Assembly: GCA_027031685.1 (NCBI GenBank)
Contig: JALVPS010000038.1
Location: forward strand, 1-7,231
DNA: 7,231 nucleotides
Source: Gammaproteobacteria bacterium
Lineage (GTDB): Bacteria; Pseudomonadota; Gammaproteobacteria; UWMA-0217
Direction of reading: 5' to 3'
In this document: one piece after another, positions 5,978 through 7,231 of the stretch
Position numbering within the stretch: the first letter of the stretch is position 1
How the letters are laid out: the number at the start of each line of letters is the position of its first letter
The notes under the pieces: generated by a model
Seen by the model: the letters and a program-made list of their open reading frames with translations, nothing else
What the model was told of the DNA's origin: nothing
The model's database searches: none
Program-made: the position numbers and the translations under genes

Positions 5978-6571
5978 GTGAAATCAGGCGCTCAGGCCAA
6001 CGAATCCCTCTCCGACGCAGAACTGGTCAGACGGGTAAAAGCCGGCGACAAGTCGGCCTTCGATCCCCTGGTCCAGAAATACCAGAACAAGATTATCAAC
6101 CTCATCAGTCGCTACGTGAAGGACCCCAACGCTGCCCGCGACGTGGCCCAGGAGGCCTTTCTCAAGGCCTACCGCGGGCTGGAGAAGTTCCGCGGCGACA
6201 GCGCCTTCTACACCTGGCTGTACCGCATCGCCATCAACACCGCCAAGAACTACCTGGTGTCGGAGAACCGGCGCGTGCCGGACGTGGGGGTGGACGCCGC
6301 CGAGGCCGAGCAGTTCGGGGACAACGAGCCCCTGCACGAGAAGGCCTCGCCGGAGCGCATGCTGCTCACGGACGAGATCCGCCAGGTGGTCATGGACACC
6401 ATCGAGTCCCTGCCGGACGATTTGCGCACGGCCATCATGCTGCGCGAGCTGGAGGGGCTGAGCTACGAGGAGATCGCCCAGGCCATGGGCTGTCCCATCG
6501 GCACCGTGCGCTCGCGCATATTCCGCGCGCGCGAGGCCATCGACAAGCGGCTGCGCCCGCTGTTGAACTAA
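5978..6571 (+). CDS. rpoE: RNA polymerase sigma-E factor (RpoE/AlgU, ECF family)
   Basis: 197 residues, close to the 191-193 of E. coli RpoE and Pseudomonas AlgU. This ECF sigma factor directs RNA polymerase to envelope-stress promoters and is held inactive by RseA/MucA. Region 2 (about 25-95) has DKSAFDPLVQKYQNKI, DVAQEAFLKAYRGL (55-68, core RNAP binding) and FRGDSAFYTWLYRIAINTAKN (71-91, the -10 recognition and melting segment), nearly identical to AlgU. A less conserved linker (about 96-130) precedes region 4, which contains SLPDDLRTAIMLRELEGLSYEE (144-165) and the -35-binding helix-turn-helix through GCPIGTVRSRIFRAREAID (171-189). The start is GTG with AGAAGG at good spacing. rseA follows 56 bp downstream in the same direction, the standard rpoE operon order. 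nadB is divergent, as in E. coli. I saw no convincing sigma-E-type promoter (GAACTT/TCTGA) within the intergenic region, so autoregulation is not shown here. Confidence 0.97.
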   Translation: MKSGAQANESLSDAELVRRVKAGDKSAFDPLVQKYQNKIINLISRYVKDPNAARDVAQEAFLKAYRGLEKFRGDSAFYTWLYRIAINTAKNYLVSENRRVPDVGVDAAEAEQFGDNEPLHEKASPERMLLTDEIRQVVMDTIESLPDDLRTAIMLRELEGLSYEEIAQAMGCPIGTVRSRIFRAREAIDKRLRPLLN

Positions 6572-6627
6572 ACGGATGTTTCGCTGCCTGATACGATAGA
6601 CCGGATTATCAAGGTGTATAACCCGAC

Positions 6628-7231
6628 ATGAATACCTTACTGGAAGAAAGGATTTCGGCCCTGTTCGACGACGAGGTCGGCGCGTTCGAGGCGCGGCGCC
6701 TGACGGACGAGCTGCTGGGCGACCCGGAACTGCAACGGCGCTGGGGACGCTACCAGCTCATCGGCGATGCCCTGCGCAACGAGCTGCCGGCGCAGGTGTC
6801 CTGCGATTTTGTGGAGCGGGTGCACGTGGCCATCGCCCGCGAGCCGGCCCTGCAGGCGGCGCCCGGCGGGCGGCGCCGGCCGCGCTGGCTCAAGCCGCTG
6901 GCCGGGTTGGCCGTGGCCGCCTCGGTGGCCGGGGTGGCCATCCTCACCCTGCGCGGCATGGGGCCGACCGCCGAGGCACCGCTGCCGGCAGTGCCGGCAG
7001 TGGCCGAGTCACAGCCGGCCGAGACCGTCCCGCTGCCCGTCACACCATCCACGCCCACTCCGGCGGTGGCCAGTGCGCCCGTGCCGGCCGGCCCGGCGGT
7101 CAAACCCGTCAAGGCCGATGCCCAGGCCCCGGCCAAGGCGCAGGCCCCGGCGGAGGCAGGCGGCGCACGTGTGATGCGCGCGGACCAGCCGCTGTACGAT
7201 CCGCGCCTGGAGAGCTACCTGGTCAATCACG
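6628..7231 (+). CDS. rseA: Sigma-E factor negative regulatory protein (RseA/MucA), 3' end missing
   Basis: 201 codons are present and the frame is still open at the window end. This single-pass inner-membrane anti-sigma factor binds RpoE through its cytoplasmic domain and releases it after regulated proteolysis (DegS/AlgW, then RseP, then ClpXP). The N-terminal domain (1-70) has the family pattern: ERISALFDDEV, then DPELQRRWGRYQLIGDALRN and FVERVHVAIA. A basic patch (GRRRPRWLKP, 81-90) precedes a hydrophobic segment at about 90-108, giving an N-in, C-out topology. Residues about 112-180 form an unusually Pro/Ala-rich periplasmic linker with short repeats. It leads to DQPLYDPRLESYLVNH, which matches the start of the conserved C-terminal RseA domain that contacts RseB. 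The ribosome binding site is weak (AAGG 13 bases before ATG). The start is fixed by similarity of MNTLLEERISALFDDE to the family; coupling to rpoE is likely. Confidence 0.93.
   Translation, partial: MNTLLEERISALFDDEVGAFEARRLTDELLGDPELQRRWGRYQLIGDALRNELPAQVSCDFVERVHVAIAREPALQAAPGGRRRPRWLKPLAGLAVAASVAGVAILTLRGMGPTAEAPLPAVPAVAESQPAETVPLPVTPSTPTPAVASAPVPAGPAVKPVKADAQAPAKAQAPAEAGGARVMRADQPLYDPRLESYLVNH
6984..7001 (+). repeat. Tandem 9-bp repeat in rseA
   Basis: The unit GCCGGCAGT occurs twice in perfect tandem at 6984-6992 and 6993-7001. It encodes LPAVPAV at the start of the periplasmic linker of RseA. The repeat is a multiple of three, so gain or loss of a unit keeps the frame. Confidence 0.7.
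7123..7151 (+). repeat. 11-bp direct repeat at 18-base period in rseA
   Basis: CAGGCCCCGGC occurs at 7123-7133 and again at 7141-7151, an 18-base (six-codon) period that encodes AQAPAK then AQAPAE. It lies in the membrane-distal half of the RseA Pro/Ala linker and keeps the reading frame. Confidence 0.7.

Noticed and set aside
4861..6591. A 576-codon plus-strand frame spanning nadB antisense, the intergenic region and rpoE
   Set aside because: It crosses the divergent intergenic region and reads rpoE in the wrong frame; no domain is recognisable.
6617..6622. TATAAC as an internal promoter for rseA
   Set aside because: It ends only 5 bases before the rseA start codon and has no -35-like sequence at the right distance.

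Overview
This window looks like a chromosomal core region from a high-GC gammaproteobacterium. GlnD, Map, NadB, RpoE and RseA all resemble the enterobacterial and pseudomonad versions from end to end. The nadB/rpoE-rseA divergent pair and the map-glnD pair are both gammaproteobacterial arrangements. The very high GC and the codon bias would suit a purple-sulfur or Ectothiorhodospiraceae-like lineage, but that placement is inference. No mobile elements, CRISPR, tRNA or rRNA were seen.

Layout. Bases 1-212 (+) hold the C-terminus of an acetolactate-synthase-like ThDP enzyme. It overlaps by 4 bases (ATGA) a small VOC/glyoxalase-fold gene (209-610, +). That gene converges, across only 21 bp, on glnD (632-3292, -). 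Upstream of glnD on the same strand are map (3293-4060) and nadB (4162-5826). A 151-bp divergent intergenic region (5827-5977) then leads to rpoE (5978-6571, +) and rseA (6628 onward, +, cut by the window end).

How the genes relate. map and glnD are tightly coupled: the map TGA is followed directly by the GTG of glnD. They link N-terminal protein maturation with the nitrogen/glutamine sensor that uridylylates PII. nadB makes iminoaspartate for NAD biosynthesis. rpoE and rseA form the envelope-stress sigma factor and its membrane anti-sigma factor; rseB/mucB would be expected just beyond the window.

I found no clearly new biological system. The points most worth a second look are small: a possibly leaderless nadB start in an AT-rich divergent promoter island, a GC-rich stretch with competing hairpins ahead of rpoE, a 13-bp hairpin sequence occurring at two gene ends, an unusual C-terminal tail on the ThDP enzyme, and a proline/alanine repeat linker in RseA.
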